From the NCBI GenBank assembly GCA_021234155.1, contig JAJEKV010000063.1, forward strand, positions 7,712,095 through 7,776,094: a stretch of 64,000 bases of DNA. Direction: 5' to 3'. Shown here piece after piece: positions 31,130 through 43,860 of the stretch. The notes beneath the pieces are model-generated. The model did no database searches, had not been told where the DNA came from, and was given only the letters and a program-made list of their open reading frames with translations. The translations under genes and the position numbers were made by a program. Each line of letters starts with the position of its first letter. The stretch's first letter is position 1. The DNA comes from Isoetes taiwanensis. Lineage: Eukaryota; Streptophyta; Lycopodiopsida; Isoetales; Isoetaceae.

Positions 31130-31629
31130 GGTAACGATGTGCAGAAACGAAGAGTGATTCCAAAGGCGGAGGACGAAAGTCGAGCACGGAGGACAAAGGC
31201 GCAGAAGAACGAAAAAGGTTTTTTAGGGCGCATAACCGAGGCTAAGAGGTATGAAGAGAGAAACTGGAGCCGTTGATGGTGCAGTGTCGAAAAGATGCCA
31301 AGAAGTGTATTGAGAGGCAAAAATTTGGCTAAGTCCCAAAAACGTAAGGGAGAAACAATGAACGGTGAGGATGAGACGTGAAAGAAGGATCGGAGGTGAC
31401 AGGTGGGCAAAGGACACACATTAATGTTCGACGGGCGTGAAAAGAAGGAATTGCATTCAATGCAGGCAACTCGAAGTGGGATATCATTAAAAGGAATGTG
31501 TCAGAAGGTACCATGGCTAGATATGCGGCGGGATAAAAGATTCTCATTTTAGAAACTTGACCTTGCATTGCAAACACGTTGGCGATTTGTGTGATTGGTC
31601 CACGCCGACAAAGGAGTTCCTCGATTGGC

Positions 31630-31636
31630 TATATAA
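31630..31636 (+). promoter_or_regulatory. TATA box of the antisense ORF, element 2
   Basis: TATATAA, 33 bp before ATG 31663 and preceded by ATTGG at 31594, the same arrangement as element 1. Confidence 0.5.
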
Positions 31637-31662
31637 GGCGAACCGAGTAACGAAGGCATCCG

Positions 31663-31925
31663 ATGGCGCAAGATGGCTGCTTCTTTGGTTTGAACGAGGA
31701 CCGCACTATGTCCACTAACCGCCGAGTGGATTACCCGCAAGATGAATTGTCGGATCTCTGGCGCCGCCACAACCGCGTGGCATTGAATGGGCGGCTGGTG
31801 TGCGGGATGGCTGAACATCCCGACCGAAGACCAACGGAATGGAGGTGGTTTCGCACTGCTACTGGGATCTGGAGCAGAACCTCTACCATCTCCTCCGCAT
31901 CACCTCTGCTCCAAACCCGGAGTAG
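31663..31925 (+). pseudogene. Antisense small ORF, element 2 (one frameshift)
   Basis: Starts MAQDGCFFGL and aligns with element 1 through LWRRHNR and GMAEHPD. A 1-bp loss near 31822 shifts the frame, after which KTNGMEV, NLYHLLRITSAPNPE and the stop match element 1. The conserved C-terminus despite third-base changes is the main reason to regard it as a real gene. Confidence 0.5.
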
Positions 31926-32116
31926 AGGGTTTTTCCTCTTAGGACTTAGTAGATAGGGCTCTGAGCCCGTTTTTGTATATAGGGCAGTGCCCATAGCGGA
32001 AATAGCTGGGCTGCGCCCACATTTTGTAAAAAATCTCCACTATAATAGAATATGCCGCCTTTCTAGTCACTTTCGGTGGTGTTTGCGTCTTGAATCTGTA
32101 GACATTTTGTTGATTT

Positions 32117-33290
32117 TTATTTATGCGTGTGATGAAATGTTTTGAGGCGAAAACCATTAACCAATGTAGGTAATGGAGTGCCATCTAACTCGGCCAGTTG
32201 GAAAACGCTTGGTCTAACCACTTGAACAATTTGATAAGGGCCAAGCCAACGAAACTTGAGTTTACCCGGAAAATTTTTGTACCTGGAATCATAAAGAAGA
32301 ACCAAATCGCCTTCTTTGAATGTTTTTGTCTTCAGACGTTTGTCATGTAAAGATTTTTGCAACAATTGTTGTCCATGGAGAACACGAATATAAGCATCCC
32401 GTCGAAGTTCATCCAAACTGTTCTAATTGATAGACCCTCTCTTTGAGTGCAAAGGTGGATTTGAGAAAGTAGCTTGAGTTGAAAACGGAGTGTTGGAAGG
32501 ATGTATTCAAAGCGGCATGAGAGCTTCGACCATAAACCAATTTAAAAGGAGTGTGACCGGTAGCAATCTTGAAACAAGTATTGTAGGCCCAAAGAACGAG
32601 GGAAGTTTTTGTCCGCCAATGCATGGGAAGCGTCACAAATTTTCTTGAGAATGGTGACCGAGTTTTGTTGGTGCTACGCCAAACCATTACCTTGAGGATA
32701 GTAAGGTGTGCTCTTGTGGTGATGTATCGGGGAGATAATCCGTCGGCTCCTTGATAGTATGATTGATGAAATGAACACCACGGTCCACCGACCAGCTCAG
32801 GTGGGGCAGCCGAATCGCGTGATAATTTGTTGATAGAGGACCCTAGCCGCGGCTTGCTGCGGTGTTATGCGGAAGTGCACAAGCTTCCGCCCATTTGGTG
32901 GCGTAGTCGGTGAGAACGAATGTATCGAGACGCGGGTGTGCCAAGCGGGGAGGATCTATAGGTCCCACAAAGTCCATTCCCCATTTCTTTGAAGGGAAGT
33001 GGCGTGGCGACGGCGTCAAGGGAAGAGCGCCACGGGCGTGGGCGCCCCACCACCGGCCAGCAAAGCGTCACACGTCTTGGCGTGGGTGAGCATCTTTGAA
33101 GAGCGTGGGCCAATAATACCCGGCTAGAAGGATTTTTGCGTGCCGTGGTGTCACCATGAAAATGACCACCACCTAGCCCTTGATGAGCTTCTCGAACAAT
33201 ATCACGGAACTTCATGAGGTAGAACACGGCGTCGAAGGATGGTGTCCTTACCCTTTTGTAGAGATGTCCACGCAACCATGGTGTAGTCAC
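32117..33290 (-). pseudogene. Integrase of element 2 (frame-broken)
   Basis: Fragments match element 1: REAHQGLGGGHFH zinc domain (33290-32865), core pieces around 32940-32690, and the C-terminal GPY/F part WLGPYQI with DLVLLYDSRYKNFPGKL (32416-32117). Many single-base indels. Confidence 0.8.
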
Positions 33291-33467
33291 GGACCTCTGG
33301 AGAAATTGATGGCGGCAGGATTGCCGCTTGGCGGAGAGGCGTCTAGATTACGGTGGAAGGGCACCGTGAGGAGGAGGCTGCTGAAAATCATGGAACCAAT
33401 GTGGTGTTGCCGTGACTAAAAAGAGCTGGGCATCGGGGAAAGGCGTCACGAGACTCCGGTTGAGGGA

Positions 33468-34903
33468 TCATCGTGTGGATGCGTGAAAGATAATCCGGAA
33501 CGACATGAGATTTGCGGCCTTATGAGCGATTTCAAAAGGAGCAAATTCTTGGAGAAGAAGGACCCAACGAGCAATGCGGCCCGTGGGCGTGGACTTGTTG
33601 ATCAAATAGAGGAGTGCTTGGTGGTCCACAAAGAACTTGATTTGACTGCCAAAAGGTAATGGGAAGGCGTTGGACCACGAAAATGAGACCCAAAGCTTCA
33701 CGCCCGGTGGCGAGAATAGTTGCGCTCAGCCAGAATTGAGTTTTAAATTTGGCGTGAAGCGATTTGGTTTGTCGATTAATGCGCATCATATTCTTGAGAA
33801 AGAACAGCTCAATAGCAAACGCCGGAGACATCGACATGAGCGTGAAAGGGCTTGTCCCATTGAGGAGGAACAAGAACCGGTGCACGGGTAAGCAAAAGCC
33901 AATTTGTTGGAAAGCGACATCCGCACCGGGAATTCAAGCCCGGGTAGATTCGTCACCGTGAGTTTATGAATGGGATGCGCAATGGTGCTAGTCGGTATGA
34001 AGGTGGAGTAATAATTGACCTTACCAGAAAAAGCGTGTCTCCTTGATATTGGTGGTGCTTGAGCCTTGAGCACACTGGCCCGATTTTGGCGGGATCGTGG
34101 TGATACCGCTTTCTGGCGACAACATGGCCTAACGGGACACGGAGGTGGCAAAAGGTGCATTTTCGGGATTGAGACTAATGCCGGACTCATCACATTTACG
34201 GAAGGCGAGTTCCAATTTATCCAAATGGTCACCATGGGCGTGGGGCGAGAGAAGTCATCTTGAAAAATTTGCAAGAAGGGATTTTCCTTCATGAAATCAT
34301 GAAAAACTGAGAGCATGATCGTTGAAAGCGTGGATGGAGAGTTTGATAATCCAAAAGGAACCACCTTGTAGGCAAAAGTGCCCCGCGGGGTGGTGAAAGT
34401 AGTCTTGAGTTGATCAGATTCTTTGATTGAGATCGATTGTAGCCGAAAAAACCATCCATGAAGGAGTACATCTCATGTCCAGCCACCTCTTCCGGAACAC
34501 AGTGCGTGAAGGGAAGTGGAAAATGATCACGCTCCATGGCACGATTGAGTTTAGATAGTCCACCGACGCGGATCTTACCATTGTGTTTAAGGGCAATGAC
34601 GATGGGGCTCACCCATTCAGAATGTTTGACCTCATAGATCAAAACTGCGGCAAGGAGTTTGTCAATTTCCGCCTTGACGATGGCGGTAATTAGGGTTGAG
34701 CGATGCATCTTGTCGTTGCTAATCGGGTCGGTGCATCGATTTGGTAGGAATGGTGAGTTCCCCAAGCTTTTGTTGATTCCCGAAGATCTTTGTAACTCGG
34801 GCAAAATGTGTTTGAATTTTTTGAACAGCTTAACGGCCCGGTTACGATAAGGAGCCGGAAGATTTGCAGCAATGCGGACAGGTTGATTGTTGCCGACGTC
34901 CAC
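33468..34903 (-). pseudogene. Reverse transcriptase and RNase H of element 2 (frame-broken)
   Basis: KAEIDKLLAA, VKHSEWVSPIVIALKHNGKIRV, FGLSNSPST and active site IFQDDFS, then KVNYYSTFIP, and RNase H FFVDHQALLYLINK. The same FQDD active site as element 1. The trinucleotide TAG next to CAACGAC is kept at about 34715, the position matching the 16392 stop of element 1, but local indels make its frame uncertain. Confidence 0.82.
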
Positions 34904-35085
34904 TATCTCGACTTCTGGAGTCTGAATATGGGGTATTACCCGGTATCACGGACAATGTGTGCGGGGAGGTTGGAGCATAACGGATGCGTGGCACTGCGTG
35001 GTGAAAAAGAGGGGTTGCTTTCGGTTTCATCCAGCAGAGGTTGCTTCATGGCGGCGTGTACATCAACGGGGAGTTGCGGGGAGGT

Positions 35086-36310
35086 TCAAAGCATCCGAAA
35101 AGTGATCAACGCGTTGGATGCGATTGCAAGGAGCGGTAAAGGGTCAAGCAAAGCAGCCACAGCCTGGTCCTGATCAAGAGTCATTTCTCCCCAAGGATCA
35201 GCATATTCGGGGTAGGGATATGAGGCGGTACTTCGCGGTGGAGCCTGAACTTGATAAATATTTCGAGCTTCTTGAATCACGTATGCGAGAGAGGGTTCCG
35301 CATTGTCAACAGAAATGATCCTGCCTGTTTGCAAGTCCATGGTGGCATTGAGATGACCATCAGTGATGACTAAGCGGTCCGTGGCCCGAGAATGGATACT
35401 CTTTGCCCTGGCGGAGAAAAGGTCGCCGACCAGCATTTCATAGTCACCTGGATCTTCGCCAGCTTTCCAAACTCCAAATTCCATGGGGAAGCGGAGATCA
35501 CCAATGTTGATGTGAAGAATAGGTGTGATGCCTTGAGGTCGCGTGATATGGCCATTAGCCAATTTGATGTCATATGGGGCACGAAAGAGTTGTGTGATGC
35601 CCATTTGTTTGCGGAGTTTATCCGTGATGAGATTGACTGCGCTACCTCCATCTATTTGAACATGGTTGACTTGCTGATTACCCACCGTGGCATGCACCGT
35701 GGGTGTAGAGGTAACCCACGACCCCAACTAAAGCGGTTGGGAGTGGTAAGCTGGTCCTTGAGAGCGGGGACGAGTTTCAAAATGGTTGCCAAGCTTAAAG
35801 GAATTTTGATCTTGGCTAGCTCCTCTTGGAGTTCTAGAGGCACATGAGAAAAAGGATCTGCGGGTTCCACTGGTGCTGGAGTGCGTGGAAGTGAAGCAGC
35901 AACTTCTTTGAGTAAGTCAACCTCGGCAGCTATATTGGGATACGTCTGAGAGCGTGGAGGTTGAGATGTGGAAGGTGTATCTTGTCTGTGTTGAGCTCTA
36001 GTGGTGGCATGAACATTTGCCAATGTGCGGCCTTCCGCAGCTTGCATGAGGTTCAAAATGCTTTGGCGAACTTTTGGCATGACATGTGGTTTGAGCTTCT
36101 CCAAGTCAGGTGCAAAGTGTACCTTTTTTTCGTCCGCATGAGGAATGGTGTCAGCGGCAAAGGCGGGTTCGCGTGCCATTGAATAATGGTCAAGGGGCGT
36201 GATGCCTTGGTGCGGCGTGAAACTAAACCAACCCAATTTTGATTTGGACTGGGAGGATTAAGTGCACGAAAAATTTCCTCTTGTGCTTGTTGATCCGGTG
36301 AGGTTGATTT
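35086..36310 (-). pseudogene. Protease region of element 2
   Basis: VNHVQIDGGSAVNLI active site at about 35670-35625, preceded by the LQEELAKIKIPLSLATILKL stretch as in element 1, and followed by VGDLFSARAKS where element 1 has VGRPFLRQAKS. A frameshift near 35727 separates two long open parts. Confidence 0.8.
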
Positions 36311-36329
36311 CTTTGGAGCTGGTTGATAG

Positions 36330-37845
36330 CGTGATTCTTTGAGGGCTTCGTGGTGGCTTCTTAAGAAGCGGTCACCGGGCCTTGTTTGCCATTAGCAAAT
36401 CGAGTTGGTAAGCGCGGAGGCGGTGATGATGTGGTACGATTTGTGCGGGAAGTGTACACGAACTTGTGGAAGTTGAGGACACGCCGGTGGTGGTATGACC
36501 CCATTCTTATGAAGTGATAACACCGAGCTTTAGAAGGATCAAAAGGAGGGCGTGGGTTGGATCCCCGTGGTTGCTCCCATTGCTGATAGAGTTGAGTGGG
36601 TTGCGCTGAAGTGGTGGCTGCGATAGTGCGATTGTTCTTTGAGGTGTGGTTTGCACTTGATAAACCATTTTGTTGCGGAGCGGTGTGGGATGAGTGCGAG
36701 TGCACTCTTAGGTGGCATGATTGCACATGTTGCATCGCTTGCAATGAGGCGGGCCATTGGTGGAGTTGCACTCATTTGCCAAATGGCCTTGGTATTTGCA
36801 AATATGGCACCCATTTGACCGCTACTTTGTGGATTAGCGTGTTGAGGCTGAACATTTGTTTGTGGAACCATGGCGGGTGGAATGAGCGGGGAGCTCTTGA
36901 AGAGCCACGCCGGGAGGAAACATTGACCGAAAGTGATTGACAAGGTCGATAGCCTGCTCCAAAGTCTTGGGGCCTGAGTATTGATCATGAGTCGAATAGC
37001 TGGAGGAAGTCCTTGGAGAAACGGACCAAAATCGGCTCGTGTGGGGTACTCCTTGAGCTTACTTAGCGAGAATGTGAAGTCGATCCATAAAATCCCAGGC
37101 GGAGACTCGGTGGGCTCTTGTTGAAGTTCATTGAGTTGCTTGAGATGAAGTTGATCATCATCCGTGGGTTCCATAATGAGACGAAAAGCGGTTCTCATTT
37201 CGGACCCGGTCTTGTTTCCAATGGCTTTTGTTGGACATGAGCCATTGATGAGGAGAGCCACAGGTGGTGGTGGAAAAGATGTGGAATTTCGGTTGAGGTT
37301 GCGCGCATGACCATTTAGGACAGCTAGAGCCTCAAATTCTTCCATGTGTGCCTGAGCACTTTGGTCTAACGGTTTGCCTTTTCGTGTTGCCAAAGGTGGG
37401 ATAAGTCGTTTGAGTCCGAAAGGTAGATGTGAAAGTCTTTGCCGGGCTGGGCGAGAACGGTATAGTGAGGATATTGAGGTTGAGTTGGATGTGGCATGGT
37501 GCCCGAAGGACCACGATGAAGGGGTGACCGCGGTTGAGAAACGGAAGTATTTGGAGCATTGGTTTTGAGATCTGTAAGGTTGTAAGCAGGAAGGGCGTGG
37601 GAAAGCGTAAGGAAAGGATATTCCCGGTAGGCAAAGGAGGCGTGTGGATATCCAGGTACCCACCGGGGGAGATGATGGTTGTGAAGGAAGAGGTATTATG
37701 GCACGAAGAATGATGGATGTAGGCATGTTCAGGGGGGTATGAAAGTACGGTTGAGAAGGTTGAGCCCGATAAGGCTCGATAGTGATGAGGGGACCGAGGT
37801 TGTGAGCAATGTTTGCACGCTTGGGCGGGGAACTAGGACGAGGCA
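36330..37845 (-). pseudogene. Gag of element 2 (frame-broken)
   Basis: MEEFEALAVLNGHA at about 37345, DDDQLHLKQLNELQQEPTES, FLQGLPPAIRLM and remains of three zinc knuckles (CAIFANTKAIWQM frame-shifted; CNMCNHA-like). Element 1 has ATG at the expected start; here the codon is CTG. Confidence 0.75.
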
Positions 37846-38044
37846 GGACACGAGGGGTGGGTGGCGCTGGCCCGAGCCCTAGACCAGAAGATGGCCTCCC
37901 TCTATGTCATAAGCAGATCCATACATGTCATGAAGCAGTTTCCCGGCTTGATGGCGCCCAAGCAAGATGCCGCGTCGAGAAAGGAGTTCTTTCGGGCGTG
38001 AAATTACAGACGCACATGGCGACGTAAGAAAGTAGGATGGAATC

Positions 38045-38064
38045 GGACCCGGCCGTGGCGGCAG
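38045..38064 (-). promoter_or_regulatory. Candidate primer binding site, element 2
   Basis: Directly inside the 5' LTR the minus strand reads TGCCGCCACGGCCGGGTC. It partly resembles the tRNA-Asp-complementary site TGGCGCC...GCCGGGG used by Athila-type elements, but differs at several bases. Element 1 has lost this region, so it cannot be compared. Confidence 0.3.
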
Positions 38065-38644
38065 TGTTTTGGGTCCGGGTTGGGAACTCTGGAAGGCGAC
38101 CCTCTGTGAGGGACCCGTGGATCTAACAGGAGAGTCCGGGGGACTATGTCACGCGGGATTTGCAAGAAGAGAAGAAAACAGAACAAATGAGAGAAAAATG
38201 ATAAGCTTCCTTGATATCAATGATGAACATACATGAGCTCTCGCGAATAGAGAGAAAAGCGAAAGGAGACAAGACTCAAAACTCATCTAAAAACTCATGT
38301 GCTAGCTCTACTCATATATATAGTACAATGGCCTTGGGCCCAATATAGACACTCGGACCGATCTGGGTGCCGACTCACGGAAGGAGGCCCGATTTTGAGG
38401 AATGTTGGCGGTGCCTCTTGAAGTGCCTAGAATACTGGACGCCGACGCGGGCGGTGGCGGGCCGTCACTTGTCTGCGGCGCCTCTTATTGGCGACCCACA
38501 GGGGCTTTGCGTGGTGGTCGGCTGCTTGGTCTTCTTAGCGGAGCCTTTGATGGCTGACCCGTGGCGACCGAGGATCCTTGAGCTTGACACAGTGCATCAG
38601 GTATGCATGAATAGTCTCCGTACCGGGAGGCACTGGGACTAACA
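38065..38644 (-). repeat. 5' LTR of element 2 (580 bp)
   Basis: TGTTTTGGGTCCGGG to CTAACA, with TATA-like ATATATATAG near 38313. Compared with the 3' LTR of the same element, differences fall largely at CTG/CAG (for example GACTCCTGGAAGG against GACTCACGGAAGG). Confidence 0.88.
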
Positions 38645-38649
38645 ATAAA

Positions 38650-39614
38650 GACATGCAAGGTCCTGTTTGCCTTCTTGTACAACAGCTTAACAAGAAGCCC
38701 TTTATGCTCCTTCGAAAGCGCATCCTTACAATCATCAAAGACCATTTGGGCCTCCTTAAGATTGCCTAATTTAGCATTTGCTCTACAAAGGCAAACATGC
38801 TAAGAGTGTGTTGTATTGTTCCTAGGCTGCATAGCTTTGCATTAATGTGGCAAAACTGGATTTTTTGCCCCAATTGCTCGCACATCCTTCCAAAGCTGCA
38901 GCGGTATTCCAGATTTTGAGCCGACAAAACATGCCATTTCCTCAGATTCTGACACTATAGCCCAAGCTCATCCGAGGTTGGTAACAGGTTGAAACATTGC
39001 TGTAAAACTATTCCTAGAATTGCCTGTGGAGATAGCAGGTTGTAAACTTGAGAAATAATACTTTCTTGCTATTGTAAAATTGCCTTCAAAGATACCAGAC
39101 TGTAAACTTACTTTTCTGGTATTTCCTTTTCTGCCAGTTTGCTAGACTAGGCTGATTCACGATTCTGATTATTATCACCTTCATAAGATTAAAGTGGAAG
39201 TCATAAAAAGTGATCTCTCCATCTTCTGTTATGTGCTAAATATATTGCATCTTCAACCCTTTCCAATTTGCAACAAGAACCAGAGTGCCCATCACGCTTC
39301 CTTATGTCATTAAATTCAGAAGCTGCACATTCCACCATCTTTCATTCTTTTAAATGCTTCGGCCTACAAGTGATATAAAGTCTAACATCTTCAAGAAATA
39401 AGCAGATGTGAGAGAACAAAATATCAGCAGCTCTCAAGACATTAAAAAATGTGACCTTATTTGATATCATTTCTTCATGCTATATTTTCTTAAAATAGGC
39501 TATAACAAGAAGACCCTTGCCATACTGAGCATGAAAATCATTCAATGTTAAAAAAAAATCATGAAATTTTGTATAGTTGATTTGCTGATGTTGTGATTTG
39601 TGTGTTTTGGTTAG
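38650..39614. other. Intron-like spacer, unit 2
   Basis: Copy of 20378-21345 with one changed patch near 38645-38800. No gene recognised; same weak minus-strand open frame as unit 1. Confidence 0.5.
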
Positions 39615-39724
39615 GGAATGTCAATCTGTCAGAGCGGATTGGTAGACTCGAACTCCTCTAAGTGTTGTTCCAGATCAAGGTCAAGGTGCAGATGAAGGTC
39701 AAGGTGCAGATCAGTCTCAACAAG
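39615..39724 (+). pseudogene. Small exon of an FCP1-like gene, unit 2
   Basis: As at 21346-21456 but with a 1-bp loss (GAACTCC against GAACCTTC) that shifts the frame. Confidence 0.4.
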
Positions 39725-40707
39725 GTCAGTGGCTTTTAAAGGCAGTTTTAGTAGCTTCTTCCAAAGTACATCTCCAACATACAATGGATAGCAATTTTCA
39801 TTACCACTCAACATGTTATTTCAATGTTGAAACTATATTATTCAATGTACTGTAGCTAAAAAAACACTGTTAAGGTATTTGACATCTTTCATGTAGCATT
39901 ATTAACTTCTGTTTCGTCCAACAACCCAAGCCCTTACATTTTATATCTTCCCTTGTTGCAGATCCGGCCTAGTCGGCCAGATCCTAGCATCCGAACTATG
40001 TGTGGCTCCAAAATGGTTGGGCCGTTTCGTATCTCTGGATATAGCATGCAACGTTAGGGGAAATGCCATATAAAATTTATTACCATTAAAGCCATGGTAT
40101 GATTTTATCTCCTATGCAAAGGACCCAGAAATTTTTTAATTAGAATCATGAGCATTTTCATGGTTTAATGAACAAATACAACCCCATGACATCCATGATG
40201 GTAAAACCAACCAAAACGCCCCATGATGTCACCTTCAGCCCATGATGTCACCTCGAGTATACGCCATCTAGCAAACTACGAGAAAAATACCACAACCATT
40301 GTTTCAAGTGTGACAACTTGTCTTTTGAGTAAACATTTTCTAAGATACTTTAGAAGGTTCCACAAAAATATATAGACATCCTTTCTTCAAAAGCCATTTT
40401 CATTGCAAATTTGACACTTTTGACGAATATGTGAGAAGCAATTGCGTTGAAATTATGCCTCATATAGGATGGGGTAACAGCACATCCTTATAAAGCCAAA
40501 ATAAAAATGCATGTCCAACTACTATCTAAGATTTCGTAGTTCTTTTGTATCCCATATAGGATGTCGCAATAATGTTTGTGCAAAGTTTTAATATCCTAGT
40601 TAATTTATTATTTTCACTTACTAACTTTTTATGTGGAAATTAAACAAAACAAAGGTGAAGATCACCAACCCAACTATGAAAAAGCACGGCGGAACCACTT
40701 ACGAAGA
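39725..40707. other. Right end of unit 2, no gene seen
   Basis: Near-identical to 21457-22437. AT-rich, no open frame of note. Confidence 0.6.
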
Positions 40708-40783
40708 TTAAAGCACCCATCACCATCTAAATTATAAAACTGAAATACTTACAATCTCCATGTGTCAATGATGGTTGAATTTG

Positions 40784-42740
40784 CTAGAATGCATTCATGT
40801 GCTTGTTGTTGAATGATAAATCCAACTTTATCAAAGTACCTTTACCCTCCAAGACCTCAGATGTGTTACGTTCCAAAACACCATCATATTCACCTAAAAA
40901 TTCAATATTTCTATCCTCTTTCATGCTAATTAGAGTCATTGCTTCATTAATTATGTATCCTTCAGCAATGGATCCCTCTGGATATGCCATGTTGCGAACA
41001 TATTTTTTGAGATGTTTCAAGAATCTCTCAATGGGGTACATCCATCGTGCAATCACGGGCCCACAAATAGCTAGCTCTTCTACTAGATGTATGATGAGAT
41101 GCGTCATGATCGTGAACAAAGATGGTGGAAATTGCTTCTCAAGAGCATAACACAGTCACAGATTCCCCCTTCAAGTTACCCATCTCACTTAAATGAATCT
41201 CTTTTGCAGTAATTTGCTTCAACAAAGAACTGAGTCTTCCTTCTCCTAGGCAACCACGTATAGCCAAAGGAAGGAACTGCTGAAGAAGAATATGATAATC
41301 ATGTGATTTCATAGATTTGAGCTTTCCATTTGCAACACATTTTTTGAAGTTAGAGGACAATCCCGTAGGAGGTTTCACACTTTGTATAACAGCAAAGAAA
41401 GCTCTTTTTTCTTCTTTTGTAAGGACATATGGAGCATGAGGTAAAATCACTTTACCATTTTGTGATTGAGGCCAAAGCGACTCTCGAATTCCAATCTCCC
41501 TCATGTCTTCTCGTACCTTTTCATTGTCTTTGTCAGCATCTCCAAGTATTGTCTTAATTATATTTTCTGCAACATTTTTCTCCACGTGCATGACATCTAG
41601 TGTGTTTCGAATAAGAAGATGCTGTAATATGTAATAGGAAATAAGATAGTTACATGTAAAGCATAAGTTCCTAAGTACATACACAAGCACGACATACCTC
41701 CCAATAAGGAAGCTCGTAAAATATAGAAAGACGTTTCCACCCCGTCCTCTAACCAAACCTGATGTTGCAAGGGTCTTCAGCAAAGTCAGACCACATGTTG
41801 CTGATGTGCTGCCATGCTGGTGAATCGAAGACATACCTACAAATGCCATCTGTACTTACATTGTTGGCATGCCACGTCATGTGTCTTGCCATTGATGGAC
41901 ATTCATACAGTTTTAATAGTCGAGGTATGGCAGGGAAGTAACGCACAACTTTACGTGCACTAGGTTTGCCTTTTTTGCTCCATCGGCTTTCTTGGCATTT
42001 TTCATTAGGGCAAGATTCAAGATTAGCATACTCCCCTCTGTAAAGAACACAATCATTTGAGAAAGCATGGATAGATTCATATTCCAAACCAAGTTCCTTC
42101 ATCAACTTTTGTGCATAATAAGATGAACGTGGCAGTACGTTTCCCTTGTGTAACAATTGTCCTCCCAGAACTTTTAGAAGGTCATCAAGACTAGCATTGG
42201 ACCATCCATGCATAGTCTGCAAATCAAGAATCAAAAGTATAGCAGATAACATGTTCAATGAGCTTCCATCATATAATGGCTTTAATGGATCACTAGTGCT
42301 GCACATAATGGATCTCCATCCGTTATCTGATCTCCATCAGTTATTTCATCTCCGTCACTTAGTGGACTTCCCCTTACATTGCTACATGGAAAATCATCCC
42401 TAGCAACTTCCAAAGGTACGTGACTTTTATAATCATTATCAATTATCATGAAGGTATCCGAACTGCTTTGAGACACAGTACCTTCACATCTAATGTCCTA
42501 CAAAATTGTAATTTTAAATCACACATTATGCTAAAAAGATAAATAAGGAATTTTAAAGGGTCTCTCACCTCTTTTTTAAATGTCGACTCCAACCATTACA
42601 TTTCGGATGTTGATGAATGTCATCAAGTGACTTCAATTTGTTTAGTTGCATTTTGTACATGGGCATGCCACAATTTGAAACTCCATCTTTTATAGCTTGG
42701 TGCTTTAATTCTTCAAATGTTTGGGGCTCACCAACACGAT
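40784..42740 (-). pseudogene. CACTA transposase, unit 3 copy, catalytic core deleted
   Basis: Same structure and same core deletion (stop TAG 41751-41749 between DPCNIRFG and the YELPYWE motif). The exon 41849-41139 is open through RNTLDVMHVEKNVAENI and the start of DUF4218 (LSSNFKKCVANGKLKSMKSH); small indels near 41145 and 41240 break the rest. Exon 1 (42740-42570) is damaged near CPMCKMQ, where the CPCTKC zinc-like motif is lost. Confidence 0.85.
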
Positions 42741-43279
42741 CCATTGAAATTTATTTCTATATATTATTAAGAAATTTAGGTAATTACCAACTACAACACA
42801 TTATATATCAAATCTAGTATAAAAGTGTAGCAATTTAGGTAAAGCCATTAATCAAAACAATATAATTATCTTGCATCAACTCTTCAAAATGTTCTTTTGC
42901 CATTAATCTAACTAACTCATCTTCCACAATAATGCATTACTCAAAAACATCTCTAGGTAACTAAATTATCCTTCATGTGTAAAGTTATGCCCCTAGTCTA
43001 AAAAATTTTAGATGCACCATAAACAAAATAATAGACTAGATAGGGATAATCCAAACAGATTTATTTCTGAAATGATCTTAAAAATAATTTTGTGCATAAC
43101 AACCTACTATGTTACATTTTATGTGATATTAATGTTGTTTTAACTAAAACTTGAACTATTACCAGTAAATCATACACAAAAAACAAAAGAAACAAAAACG
43201 AGGGAAAAAAGGAACTTACCCGCGAATGCAAATTTCTTGATCCAAGCTCTATCCCGATCTCGTAAATCTTTTTGGCGGT

Positions 43280-43607
43280 TTGTTGGAGATGCACGAAATG
43301 GATTCTGACGAGCCTATGGAGCATTCAAGCTCAGAACAAGACAGTGAAGATGACGATTTTCAGATGAGGGAAGGTGCCGACAGCGAAGATGGAAATGAGG
43401 AGAGTCTTGAGGATGAAGTATGTTCCCCAGCTCCAAAACGGCCTATGTTGAAGAGAAAAAAACTTTTTAAAAAGAAGAATATTAGCATTAGGAAGAGAAT
43501 TGAGGCATACAATCGTCCATCGGCTCAAAAAATATTGGATAAAAGCATTAGAAGAAGCATTCCCATATCTGACCCTAGTTTTATGCAAAATGTGGAAAAT
43601 ACAGGCG
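43280..43607 (+). pseudogene. Acidic/basic exon, unit 3
   Basis: MLEMHEMDSDEPMEHSS onward open to donor GCG|GTAAGT. The start region is altered (CGTAAATCTTTTTGGCGG against CAGAAATGCTGAGCAG in unit 2), a dense group of changes all at CAG/CTG. Confidence 0.5.
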
Positions 43608-43701
43608 GTAAGTTGCTTGCAATTCTATTTTTAGAAATGTTTTTAAATTTGGTAGATATCTAGTTTGCTTTCGTATGTCTATCTGCCCTTTTTTTTTAAA
43701 G

Positions 43702-43860
43702 AAAATTTGGATGCTCCCTTGAGTTCCCGGTCCATTCTTCACAAATGGGCATTATTGAAGTGCACAAAGCCTGGCTGGACTTCCTACTTGATTGCTTCTC
43801 AGAAGACCTTTGCTCAGAAGCCCTTTGCTTGTGAAATTGATTTATTACAAATTGAAAAAA
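43702..43860 (+). pseudogene. Second exon-like stretch, unit 3
   Basis: Open after TTTTTTTTAAAG as in unit 2, reading QKTFAQKPFACEIDLLQ. Changed at ATTACAAATTG where unit 2 has ATTACAGTTG. Confidence 0.35.

Larger units (their letters stand above)
26949..38644 (-). mobile_element. Ty3/Gypsy LTR retrotransposon, element 2
   Basis: Complete ends TGTTTGG...CTAACA and 5-bp duplication ATAAA (26944-26948, 38645-38649). The uninterrupted site is seen in units 1 and 3. Same family as element 1 but with both LTRs near full length (3' LTR 26949-27533; 5' LTR 38065-38644), the leader with a possible primer binding site, and a nested 602-bp insert. The 1,119-bp length difference from element 1 is explained by these items. 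Coding regions are peppered with small indels, unusually often at CTG or CAG. Confidence 0.93.
22438..40707. repeat. Tandem segment, unit 2
   Basis: Second copy, about 6.57 kb without element 2 (11,696 bp plus duplication). It lacks the 2.35-kb segment of unit 1 and keeps the UPL5 acceptor. It shares with unit 1, but not unit 3, the 11-bp deletion in the UPL5 exon, so units 1 and 2 are the closer pair. Confidence 0.92.
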
